Shown here one piece after another: positions 1 to 7,175 of a stretch of 13,901 nt of DNA (the first letter of the stretch is position 1; each line of letters starts with the position of its first letter). This DNA comes from Caldifarciminota bacterium UBA2202 (GTDB taxonomy: Bacteria > Hydrothermota > 32-111), in assembly GCA_002327905.1 (NCBI GenBank), contig DCUY01000040.1:1-13901 (forward strand), given 5' to 3'. The translations under genes were made by a program, and so were the position numbers. The notes beneath the pieces are model-generated. The model had not been told where the DNA came from and did not search any database. It was given only the letters and a program-made list of their open reading frames with translations.

Positions 1-24
1 TGTTTGTCATTCTCTTCAGCATGT

Positions 25-48
25 TTCTTCTCTGATAAATGAGAAGAA
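25..48 (-). terminator. Possible hairpin after the methyltransferase gene
   Basis: An 8-base inverted repeat (TTCTTCTC / GAGAAGAA) encloses an 8-base loop, three bases past the stop of the methyltransferase gene. The stem is A/T-rich in part and no clear U-tract follows on the minus strand, so it is a weak terminator candidate. An ATG on the minus strand at position 22 lies just beyond it, so it may instead be an intercistronic hairpin before the next gene, which leaves the window. Confidence 0.3.
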
Positions 49-50
49 TG

Positions 51-1274
51 TTATTTCAGAGAAAATCGCGTCAATCCGTGTTTTCTTTGGATAACCCATG
101 ATTTGAAGTCAGAGACAAGAGAATCATCCTTTGAGGGATAAAATTCAATATTATAGTCCTTTAATCCGGGACAGTTGAGATTATTCCATTCCTTATATTT
201 TTTTATAAGATTTTCTGCAACAGATTCATTTCCCCAGCTTACCACCTCATCGCGGAACATCACCACAAGGCCATTGTCAGCCTGCTTTGCCTCCACATGC
301 CACAATGCATATCCGGATTCGCGATTCTCTATTTCGCTTTGATAAAGTATTGCATCTTCTTCTGACACTGCAAGGTAAAATTGAAAATCCGAACGTTTTA
401 TTCTCTTCTCTGCTTTTATCTCCTCACTGTCATTTTCCAAAATAAACAAATCGCATAAATATTCCTTTAAATCATCTCTCTTTTTCCCGTAGCTCTCCAC
501 CACTCTTTGAAGTGAAGAAATATTCTTGGCAAATTGTTTTTTGTCTGAGTATATTCCCTCAAAGTGCAGAAATCTGACATAGATATTTAAATATCCTCTG
601 AAGATTCCGTCATCGCCCTTAGTCAGAGAACATAAAGTCTCAATGCCTCTCGTAACAAGAGGAAGGGCTATTGTTCCTCCTGAGCGCACCTGCTCATGCA
701 TTGGAATTTCAGGAGCTCCGCATGTGATTATAACACTGTCATAAGGAGCGTCAGCTTCAAAACCCTTTCCTCCGTCAGATGCTATAACTTTTACATCAGG
801 GTATCCGGCTCTCTTAAGATTCTCTTGGGCAAGATTAGCGACATTCTCTTTAATTTCAGTTGAAATTATTTTTTTTTCGTCTTTTGTGATTTCAGCCATT
901 ATAGCTGCATTATATCCGCTTCCGGTTCCGATTTCCAGAATTTTACCCCCCTCTTTTATCTTTGCATCAATAAGCATCAATGCCATGACAAAAGGCTGAG
1001 ACGATGTTGCTATAACTTCATCATCCTTCGCAAGAACTACTATGGGTGTATCAACATATACTTGTTTCAATTGCTCTTCAGACAGATCTCTGTAATTGAA
1101 CATTTTTTGTTTGAATGACCCATCTCTCTCTTCATAGAGAAAAGGAGTGAACAAATGCCTCGGCACTTTTTCAAATGCTCTTAAAATTGATTCCGCCGGT
1201 TTGTCTTTGTTCAATTTCCGAAACTTCTCTAAGAATGATTCAATCATTCTTTTATTCAAATCTTTGTATTCCAT
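51..1274 (-). CDS. Protein-L-isoaspartate O-methyltransferase-like enzyme with long C-terminal extension
   Basis: This is a predicted SAM-dependent methyltransferase of the PCMT family, which in its classical form repairs isoaspartyl residues in the cytoplasm. Visible landmarks are VPRHLF (residues 37-42), the TSSQPF segment (90-95) matching the PCMT SQP motif, SAM motif I LEIGTGSGY (113-121), and ITCGAPEIP (183-191) followed by the GG..ALP turn (199-205). Classical PCMT is about 210 residues; this protein has 407. Residues from about 245 onward form an extension I do not recognise. The YVDTPIVV segment (73-80) and the post-fold region recall the extended PCMT-like methyltransferases associated with peptide natural products, but no precursor peptide is visible here. 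The start is supported by GAGG a few bases upstream. It lies 11 bases after the nitroreductase stop and is probably co-transcribed with it. The fold is confident; the substrate is unknown. Confidence 0.85.
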   Translation of the reverse strand: MEYKDLNKRMIESFLEKFRKLNKDKPAESILRAFEKVPRHLFTPFLYEERDGSFKQKMFNYRDLSEEQLKQVYVDTPIVVLAKDDEVIATSSQPFVMALMLIDAKIKEGGKILEIGTGSGYNAAIMAEITKDEKKIISTEIKENVANLAQENLKRAGYPDVKVIASDGGKGFEADAPYDSVIITCGAPEIPMHEQVRSGGTIALPLVTRGIETLCSLTKGDDGIFRGYLNIYVRFLHFEGIYSDKKQFAKNISSLQRVVESYGKKRDDLKEYLCDLFILENDSEEIKAEKRIKRSDFQFYLAVSEEDAILYQSEIENRESGYALWHVEAKQADNGLVVMFRDEVVSWGNESVAENLIKKYKEWNNLNCPGLKDYNIEFYPSKDDSLVSDFKSWVIQRKHGLTRFSLK

Positions 1275-1285
1275 TTTTTCCTCTC

Positions 1286-1801
1286 TTATTCCATGAATTC
1301 AATTTTTTTCTCTTCATATCTTTTGGGATCTTCATTCTTTATGCTATTATCAGGATAACCGAGAGCTATCATTGAAAACGGCACCAGATTTTTCTTCAAA
1401 TTAAGAAGCCGTTTTATATTCTCCATTCTCTCTTTTAGAGGATATACGCCTAACCAGCATGCTCCGATTCCTTCAATATGTGCAGATAAAAGAATATTTT
1501 CGGTTGCGGCGGAACAGTCCTGTGAGAAATATCCCGAATCATCTTGCTTTTCAATATCTGCACATACAAGTATTACCGCATCTGCATTCTTCGTCATCTC
1601 AGCATATTTGTGAATTTTAGGTATTTCATTCATCAATTTTCTGCTCCTGATTACTATGAAATGCCACGGCTGTCTGTTATGTGCTGACGGGGCATACATT
1701 CCCGCCTTAATAATTATCTTTATTTTTTCATCCTCTATTTTCACCGGACTGAACTTTCTGACACTCCTTCTGGAGAGAAGAAACTCCTGCTCTTTATTCA
1801 T
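1286..1801 (-). CDS. Nitroreductase family flavoprotein
   Basis: This is a small (171-residue) FMN-dependent oxidoreductase of the nitroreductase superfamily, expected to be cytoplasmic, dimeric and NAD(P)H-using. The FMN phosphate-binding head RRSVRKF is at residues 11-17, the APSAHNRQPWHF loop at 37-48, the DCSAATENILL helix at 95-105, GIGACWLGVYP at 111-121 and the ALGYP strand at 146-150. Its length is at the short end for the family. Its ATG overlaps the stop of the upstream cyclase gene by four bases (ATGA), which implies translational coupling. AAGGA lies 8 bases before the start. The methyltransferase gene follows after 11 bases. Such proteins reduce nitroaromatics, quinones or enones, or serve in cofactor or natural-product chemistry; the sequence does not say which. 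Confidence 0.9.
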   Translation of the reverse strand: MNKEQEFLLSRRSVRKFSPVKIEDEKIKIIIKAGMYAPSAHNRQPWHFIVIRSRKLMNEIPKIHKYAEMTKNADAVILVCADIEKQDDSGYFSQDCSAATENILLSAHIEGIGACWLGVYPLKERMENIKRLLNLKKNLVPFSMIALGYPDNSIKNEDPKRYEEKKIEFME

Positions 1802-4800
1802 AAGCGCATCCTTATAGACTCTATTTTGTCCTTAAATTCCTTTACCGGGTATGAAGCATAGTATCTATTATATGAGTCTAAAGCATTTTTTCCAAACAGC
1901 TCATTACCTGTCAAGTCAAATAAGGCATTATATATATCCCCTTTATCAGATTCCTCTTTTGCATCAGAAAGAAGTCTTTTCAGTCCTTCTTCAGCCGCCC
2001 CTTTCATTTGCTTGTGCATCAATTTGAATTTCAATATCAAAAGCCCTATTCTGTTGCTGTCAGATAAAAGCTGGTCGCCTTTTTCAAGGATCTCAAGCCC
2101 TAACTCAATATTTTTTTCTGCCTCTTCATAATTCTTTTTTACGAATAAAATCATTGCCTTTTCCAACAAAGCTTTCGGCATATTCGGCTTCAGATCAAAT
2201 TCGGTCATTATTCGCAATGCATCATCAATATACTCCTCTGATGACTTCATATTCCCGATAAGTTTATATGCGCTTCCTATGTTCATTTTTAAAATTGATA
2301 CCCCTCTCTTATCTTCAAGTTCTTCCGCAATCAGAAGGCTTTTTCTAAAATACTCAAGAGCTTTTTCGTGTTCTCCCCATTTGCCATATACATTTCCTAT
2401 GTTGCTGAGAACAATTCTCATTCCCATTTTTGCATTCAATTCTTCCGCTATCTTAAGACTCTTTTCAAAGTAATCAAGCTCCTTTTCATACTCGCCCTTC
2501 ATCTCGCATACTGCGCCGAGATTATTGAGCGCAATTCTAATGTTTTTCTTCTCTCCAACTTCTTCGGCTATTGTCATCTGCTTGAGAAAATACTCTTCCG
2601 CCTTGTCAAATTTATTTGTGAGAAAATATACGGAGCCCATATTGCCGTATACATAGCTGAGTACAAATTTACTTCCTATTGTCTTAGCTATCTCCATCTC
2701 TTCATTGAAATAATCCATTGCCCTCTCATAATTGCCCTTCATCCATTCTATAAGACCCATGTTGCCTATTGTTCCGCACAATCCAGTCTTCTGCTTATGC
2801 TCAATGCAAAGTTCTTTTGATTTTTCATAGTATTCCATAGCTGTGTCAAATATGCATCTGTCTTTGTAAATATTGCCGATTGTTAAAAGAACTTCTGCTT
2901 TCAATTTTCCGTCATCTATCTCAGTCACAATTTCCAATGCTTTTTTGTATATATTTTCGCTTTCAGAAAGATTGCCTGTCCTCCAGAGTATCTGTCCTTG
3001 AGTGATCAAAACCCTTGCGGTACCTTTTTGGTCTTTTAATTTTTCATATATTGCTGAAGCTTTTTCAAGCACTTTTTTTGATTCCTCTATGTCTCCTTTC
3101 TCAAACAGCAGTTCGCTGTATCCTAAAAATATCTCTGCTGTTAAAATTTCATCATTATATTCTTCAATGACTTTTATCAATTCTTTGTAAATATTCTCTG
3201 ATTTATGCCATTCGCCCATTTGATAAAACACTTCACTGAGAGCCAGCTTAATCACTATCATTTCGCCTTTGTCAGAAGAAAATTCCAAAACAGAAGACAA
3301 GTATTTTTCTGCATCATAATTTTTGAATTCATTTTTAGCGTCGAATCCAGCCATTTTATAATAGTACTTTGCCCTTTCAGTATTTTCACCTTTTTCAAAA
3401 TGGTATGCCATATCCGGATACTTGGATTTCTCGCTTTTATGAATTCTTTCAAGAGATTCTGCGGCTGTAAGATGAAGTTCTTTGAGGCGGCTCTTTAATT
3501 GCATGTTGTATGCCGCATCTCGCATCATATTGTGCTTGAATATATATTTCACCTGATTAAGCGGTTGCCATATTTTTTCATTGATACCGTCTGAAAGATA
3601 TCTCTCTTCCATCCTTCCGGAGAGCATTTTTGACAGAACATCTATTTCAAACTCGCGCCCCAACACTGCGGCGTTCTGGACAATGTCTTTCAGCTCTCTT
3701 GTCAGTCTGTCGATTCTTGCGATAAGTATTGCATTGATTCCATGCGGAATCTCCTCAATATCACTCTTCATGCAATACTCGTCATTTTTGATTTCAAGAA
3801 TTCCATTCTCTATAAGATATAATGAAATCTGCTCAATATAGAAAGGATTGCCGTCAGTCTTCTCATAAATTTTGCCGACCAAATCCTTTGACGGAGAGAA
3901 TATCAGCTGTTTTGCAATATAATCCTCGCATTGTTCCAAATCAAGAACTCCGACTGTAATGTCCTCTGAAGCGCTTTCCGGCTCAACAGAAAGTTTTACT
4001 TTTGAGCCATCATCATTATATCTTGAAGTTGTAATTATTAGAATAGGATAATTCTCAATTTTTCTTGAAAGAACTTTGAAAAGTTCATTTGAATCTTTGT
4101 CCTGCCACTGAATATCTTCAGCGCATAAGAGAAGCGGTTTTTTTATTGATAAAATCTTAAGAAACTCTTTAACCGCAAAAATCGTATTCTCAAGTTTAAG
4201 TTTTGAGTCCATAGATTCCCAGACAGAGTTCGAGTCATTGATTTTCAGAAATCCTTTTAGCATCTCCTTTGTCAATAAAATTTCATCTTCTGCAGAAGCC
4301 GCCTTTCCATTCGGCATTCCTGCACAAATATTATTCCATTCCTTTTCAAACTCCTCTATTTTTTTCTTACCGCTGTCAGCATTATTCTGATTAAATATTC
4401 TCTTCAAAAATATTTCAAACGGATACAGGCTCCTGTTGTATATATCATCATTTTTCAAGAGAACAGCATCGCATTGATGAGCATTTCTCTGCATGGACTC
4501 ATACATCAAACGGGATTTGCCGACTCCCGGCTCACCGTATATATTGACGACTCCGCCGAATTTTCCTTTTAAAAGAGATTCGTCTATTATCTTTTGAATT
4601 TTTTCCAATTCAAATTCTCTTCCCACTATTTCGTTTTCAAAGAGCAGTTCTTCACTGTTCAGATTCTTTTTTGATTTAATTTCAAAGACCTTCTCCTTTG
4701 CCGACTTTCCCTTAAAGAGCACATCCCCTATCTCCCTAAACTCATATTTCCATTTCATTTCCTCTGCAACTGCAGATTCGGTCAGCAATGATCCAAAATC

Positions 4801-5847
4801 TGCGATGCCCATCATCCTTGCGGAGAGATTTACTTTGTCCCCGAGAACAGTATAGGTGCATCTGTCTTTTGAGCCTACATACCCTGCGAATACTCTTCCG
4901 TGTGTGAGCCCGGCACTGATATTCTCTTTGTCAATTGAGATAACCGCCTTTGCACATTCTATCGACCTTTCAAGATTTCTTTCGTAAGAGACCGGAGCTC
5001 CAAATAAAATTACTGCTTTAGCTCCTTTGTCTCCGAAATCAATCATGTTGAAATATCCTTTATACTCGACCGTAGCATTTATTACAAGCTTTATTAAACC
5101 ACCTATCTCTTCAAAGGTATTATAATTTTTGAAAGAGATGAATAAGGATGCGGCATCCCTGAACTCTCCTGTGAATTTTTCCGGCATCTGATCTGTCTTA
5201 TAGAATCTGTTTATCAGCATTGAATCTTTTTCATATTGAGTCACAGCATCGGGGCTTGCTATATTTTGAGTCTTTGAGAGAAAATAGTCTTCTCCGGATT
5301 TTATAAGCATCTCTATCGGTATATTTTTTAAAGCTGAAGAATGTATATTTATTTCATTTGAAGAAGATTTCGATTCAGCTTCGGCAGCTGCATCAACAGC
5401 CTCTCCTTTGAAATAGTATGACATTTGGTCTTCATCTCCGACAATCGCCCACTCAATCTCCCCTGCTGAAATACCTACTTTCACTGCAATTTCAAAATCG
5501 CCGAGAGGAGTCTTTTTAAGACTGTTTTTTTCAATGCTTTTAACAATTCGAAGAGCCGCTCCGGCTACATTTATACCAGTGTCATTGCAAAATACTGCAG
5601 TGAACGCGTCTCCCGCAAATGTAGCCACAAAACCGTCATATTCATGTATCGGAGATACAAGAGAATAAAATATTTCATTTATTATATCGGAGAGTATTTC
5701 GCTTCCCTTGTCGTTCTCCTTCATCAAAACTTCAGTCATATGAGTGAATCCTCTTATATCTACAAAGAGAACCGCCCCTTTGACATTGCCGCTTTTTTTA
5801 TTGCTTTTCAGCTTATCAAGTATGAAATCAGGAACAAGATTATGCAT
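1798..5847 (-). CDS. Soluble adenylyl cyclase-like protein: tandem cyclase domains, AAA/STAND ATPase, TPR array
   Basis: This 1349-residue protein is predicted to be soluble and to make cyclic AMP. Cyclase domain C1 (about 20-175) keeps both metal-binding aspartates, D30 in FVDIRGFT and D80 in FAGD, but lacks the catalytic Asn/Arg pair. Domain C2 (about 225-390) has Ser238 in place of the first aspartate but carries N340 and R344 in TVLGDKVNLSAR, plus K274 (DKG) and T333 at the adenine-recognition positions known from ADCY10 (K334, T405). The two domains therefore look complementary and would build one active site. An NTPase follows with Walker A GEPGVGKS (438-445) and Walker B-like LLLCAEDIQWQD (572-583), of AAA_16/STAND type. 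From about 820 to 1330 is a TPR superhelix whose core repeats recur every 40 residues. There is no signal peptide or membrane segment. No ribosome site is visible before the ATG, and a promoter sits close upstream. The class is confident; ATP over GTP is inferred from the two recognition residues. Confidence 0.92.
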   Translation of the reverse strand: MHNLVPDFILDKLKSNKKSGNVKGAVLFVDIRGFTHMTEVLMKENDKGSEILSDIINEIFYSLVSPIHEYDGFVATFAGDAFTAVFCNDTGINVAGAALRIVKSIEKNSLKKTPLGDFEIAVKVGISAGEIEWAIVGDEDQMSYYFKGEAVDAAAEAESKSSSNEINIHSSALKNIPIEMLIKSGEDYFLSKTQNIASPDAVTQYEKDSMLINRFYKTDQMPEKFTGEFRDAASLFISFKNYNTFEEIGGLIKLVINATVEYKGYFNMIDFGDKGAKAVILFGAPVSYERNLERSIECAKAVISIDKENISAGLTHGRVFAGYVGSKDRCTYTVLGDKVNLSARMMGIADFGSLLTESAVAEEMKWKYEFREIGDVLFKGKSAKEKVFEIKSKKNLNSEELLFENEIVGREFELEKIQKIIDESLLKGKFGGVVNIYGEPGVGKSRLMYESMQRNAHQCDAVLLKNDDIYNRSLYPFEIFLKRIFNQNNADSGKKKIEEFEKEWNNICAGMPNGKAASAEDEILLTKEMLKGFLKINDSNSVWESMDSKLKLENTIFAVKEFLKILSIKKPLLLCAEDIQWQDKDSNELFKVLSRKIENYPILIITTSRYNDDGSKVKLSVEPESASEDITVGVLDLEQCEDYIAKQLIFSPSKDLVGKIYEKTDGNPFYIEQISLYLIENGILEIKNDEYCMKSDIEEIPHGINAILIARIDRLTRELKDIVQNAAVLGREFEIDVLSKMLSGRMEERYLSDGINEKIWQPLNQVKYIFKHNMMRDAAYNMQLKSRLKELHLTAAESLERIHKSEKSKYPDMAYHFEKGENTERAKYYYKMAGFDAKNEFKNYDAEKYLSSVLEFSSDKGEMIVIKLALSEVFYQMGEWHKSENIYKELIKVIEEYNDEILTAEIFLGYSELLFEKGDIEESKKVLEKASAIYEKLKDQKGTARVLITQGQILWRTGNLSESENIYKKALEIVTEIDDGKLKAEVLLTIGNIYKDRCIFDTAMEYYEKSKELCIEHKQKTGLCGTIGNMGLIEWMKGNYERAMDYFNEEMEIAKTIGSKFVLSYVYGNMGSVYFLTNKFDKAEEYFLKQMTIAEEVGEKKNIRIALNNLGAVCEMKGEYEKELDYFEKSLKIAEELNAKMGMRIVLSNIGNVYGKWGEHEKALEYFRKSLLIAEELEDKRGVSILKMNIGSAYKLIGNMKSSEEYIDDALRIMTEFDLKPNMPKALLEKAMILFVKKNYEEAEKNIELGLEILEKGDQLLSDSNRIGLLILKFKLMHKQMKGAAEEGLKRLLSDAKEESDKGDIYNALFDLTGNELFGKNALDSYNRYYASYPVKEFKDKIESIRMRL

Positions 5848-5853
5848 TTTATT

Positions 5854-5881
5854 ATTATATCATAAAAGTGAATTCAATCAA
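5854..5881 (-). promoter_or_regulatory. Sigma-70-type promoter for the cyclase operon, possibly leaderless
   Basis: On the minus strand TTGATT (5876-5881) and TATAAT (5854-5859) are separated by 16 bases. The -10 box ends only 6 bases before the cyclase ATG (5847), so transcription would start on or next to the A of the ATG. No Shine-Dalgarno sequence lies in between, in contrast to several other genes here. The boxes are read directly; the leaderless start is inference. Confidence 0.6.
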
Positions 5882-5923
5882 CCTATCTTTTATTTATTTT
5901 ATATTTTCGGGTGAGGAATAGTG

Positions 5924-5943
5924 CGGGGCTTGAAAAAGCCCCG
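5924..5943 (-). terminator. GC-rich hairpin between the lysine-rich gene and the cyclase promoter
   Basis: A perfect 8-base-pair stem (CGGGGCTT / AAGCCCCG) closes a 4-base loop, 18 bases beyond the stop of the 38-residue gene and upstream of the cyclase promoter. It is well placed to end the short transcript. No U-run follows on either strand, so it is not a textbook intrinsic terminator; it could act with Rho or as an mRNA 3' end stabiliser. Confidence 0.45.
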
Positions 5944-5961
5944 ACTATCAAGAATAGCTTC

Positions 5962-6078
5962 TTACTTTTTTACGGTCTTTTTGACAGCTTTCTTCACGGT
6001 CTTTTTTGCAGCTACTTTTTTCGGTGCAGCTTTCTTTGTTGTCTTGCATCCGCAAGCGCATTCTTTTTTCATTGGCAT
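5962..6078 (-). CDS. 38-residue lysine-rich basic protein with CxCxC head (histone H1-like tail)
   Basis: This tiny gene opens with MPMKKECACGCK and continues as a Lys/Ala/Val/Thr tail ending in TVKKAVKKTVKK. Fifteen of the 38 residues are lysine and only one is acidic. The composition resembles the C-terminal tails of histone H1-like bacterial proteins, which bind nucleic acids. The three cysteines (7, 9, 11) could bind a metal or form disulfides. A near-perfect AAAGGAGG lies four bases before the ATG, and a GC-rich hairpin follows the stop, so it looks like a real gene. An in-frame ATG at 6141 would give 59 residues, but its ribosome site is weaker and the strong site sits inside that longer frame. 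Two plus-strand frames across the same bases are shadows. Whether it binds DNA, binds RNA or has another role is unknown. Confidence 0.72.
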   Translation of the reverse strand: MPMKKECACGCKTTKKAAPKKVAAKKTVKKAVKKTVKK

Positions 6079-6241
6079 AGTGCCTCCTTTCTTGATATTT
6101 GTGGCTTTTTCACCTAATGATGTCTCAAAATAACTAAACATCAGATTATATCCTTTTGTCTATGTTTATGTATATTTATATAGGGTGAATTTTTTGCCGT
6201 TTTTATCGATTTCCCGTAACCTTCATATTTCATACAACTTA
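6079..6241 (-). other. Long 5' leader of the lysine-rich gene
   Basis: If transcription starts about 7 bases past the -10 box at 6242-6247, the leader is near 155 bases, longer than the coding sequence it serves. A second TATAAT at 6145-6150 could start a shorter transcript, but it lacks a good -35 box. I recognise no riboswitch class in it. Confidence 0.35.
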
Positions 6242-6270
6242 ATTATACACCGATGTGTTACAAAAATCAA
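6242..6270 (-). promoter_or_regulatory. Near-consensus sigma-70 promoter for the lysine-rich gene
   Basis: On the minus strand TTGATT (6265-6270) and TATAAT (6242-6247) are separated by the optimal 17 bases, starting six bases past the ROK kinase stop. The spacer holds a short ACAC/GTGT inverted repeat that could be an operator, although such a short match may be chance. No terminator is visible between the kinase stop and this promoter, so read-through from the upstream operon is possible. Confidence 0.65.
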
Positions 6271-6275
6271 GGGGG

Positions 6276-7175
6276 TCATGCGTTTTTTTTGAAAATATGG
6301 TAAAATGCCCCAAATAGGCTGGAATCTTCTCCCAGAGAGGCTTTTGTTATTTTTAAGGACATGGTCTGCGGATTTCTGTATTTTTTGAAAAAGTCAAATA
6401 TCTTTGGAAGAAGAATTTTTTCATTTTTTAAAAAAACAGAACCTCCAATTGAAATCATTTCAAGATCCAGAAAAGTTGCCGCATTAAATATTCCTCTTGA
6501 AAAATATTCAACAGCATTTTGTATTATTTTTTCAGCCTTCCTGTCATTCTTGCTGCACATATAAAAGATTTCTTCTGCGCTTATTTTTCCGCCGAATATT
6601 TTTTCAATTGATTTACCGGAAGACATAGATTCCATATCCCCGAAAAGACCGCATCCACATTTTCTTCTCTTGTCGGAAATTATTGTATGACCTATGTGTC
6701 CGCAGTTCCCGTTTTTTCCAAGCAGCACCTCTTTGTTCATTATCAATCCTCCTCCTATTCCAGTGCTCCATGTTACATATAGTGAGTTATTTATTTTTTT
6801 GAGAGAGCCTGCTTCATGCTCCCCTATTGCTCCACACACTGCGTCATTCAATACTTCAATCTTTCCAAATATTTTCTTAAACTCTTTTTCAATTTGAATT
6901 AATTTTCCATCTCCAATATTCGGACTCATCATTGAGAGTCCACTTCTTGTAATCAGGAAAGGCCCGGGCAAAGAGAATCCTGCTGCATATATTTTTTTTT
7001 CCTCAGTTTGATTAGAATGCAAAAAATCATGAATATTGTCCTTCAAATTATCTAAGAATGCGATATCCGAAGTTTTAAATTTTATTTTAGAAATAATTTT
7101 TTTCTCTCTGCACAGCATCATTAGAGTCTTTGTTCCACCCACATCAACTGCGAGGAAAAGCCTTTTCTTCACCAT
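6276..7175 (-). CDS. ROK family sugar kinase, NanK/glucokinase-like
   Basis: This is a 299-residue ROK protein without the N-terminal DNA-binding domain of ROK repressors, so it is predicted to be a cytoplasmic ATP-dependent hexose or hexosamine kinase. The ATP loop DVGGTK is at residues 11-16, the catalytic aspartate is D111 in LNDA, and STGIGGGLI is at 137-145. The sugar/zinc segment reads GHIGHTII (159-166) followed by CGCGLFGD (173-180) and E182. GHIGHT is the form I recall from N-acetylmannosamine kinase NanK rather than the ExGH of glucokinases, but no other sialic-acid gene is nearby. The usual third zinc cysteine of CxCGxxGC is Asp180. Its start overlaps the end of the DUF2207 gene by 7 bases, and its ribosome site lies in that gene's glycine codons. 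The family is sure; the substrate is open. Confidence 0.9.
   Translation of the reverse strand: MVKKRLFLAVDVGGTKTLMMLCREKKIISKIKFKTSDIAFLDNLKDNIHDFLHSNQTEEKKIYAAGFSLPGPFLITRSGLSMMSPNIGDGKLIQIEKEFKKIFGKIEVLNDAVCGAIGEHEAGSLKKINNSLYVTWSTGIGGGLIMNKEVLLGKNGNCGHIGHTIISDKRRKCGCGLFGDMESMSSGKSIEKIFGGKISAEEIFYMCSKNDRKAEKIIQNAVEYFSRGIFNAATFLDLEMISIGGSVFLKNEKILLPKIFDFFKKYRNPQTMSLKITKASLGEDSSLFGAFYHIFKKNA

Noticed and set aside
1..22. Possible start of another minus-strand gene (ATG at 22, reading MLKRMTN)
   Set aside because: Only seven codons are inside the window and the upstream AGAGAAG is a poor ribosome site, so a coding call cannot be supported.
2368..2820. A 150-codon plus-strand frame inside the cyclase gene
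   Set aside because: It lies opposite the TPR coding region with well-conserved 40-residue repeats, has no visible ribosome site and gives a Phe/Ser/Cys-rich product typical of antisense shadow.
4600..5847. Idea that the cyclase gene is a gene fusion artefact or duplicated frame
   Set aside because: One uninterrupted frame joins both cyclase domains, the ATPase and the TPRs in the order known for soluble adenylyl cyclases, and the two cyclase domains are divergent rather than recent copies.
5911..6133. Two overlapping plus-strand reading frames of 68 and 70 codons
   Set aside because: They are antisense to the lysine-rich minus-strand gene, whose low-complexity codons read as Phe/Ser/Leu-rich protein on the other strand. 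The minus strand has a strong ribosome site and promoter; these do not.
5848..6275. Search for a sigma-54 (-24/-12) promoter that the NtrC-type regulator could activate
   Set aside because: No TGGC-N-TTGC arrangement with correct spacing was found on the minus strand of this intergenic stretch; the visible promoters are sigma-70 type.
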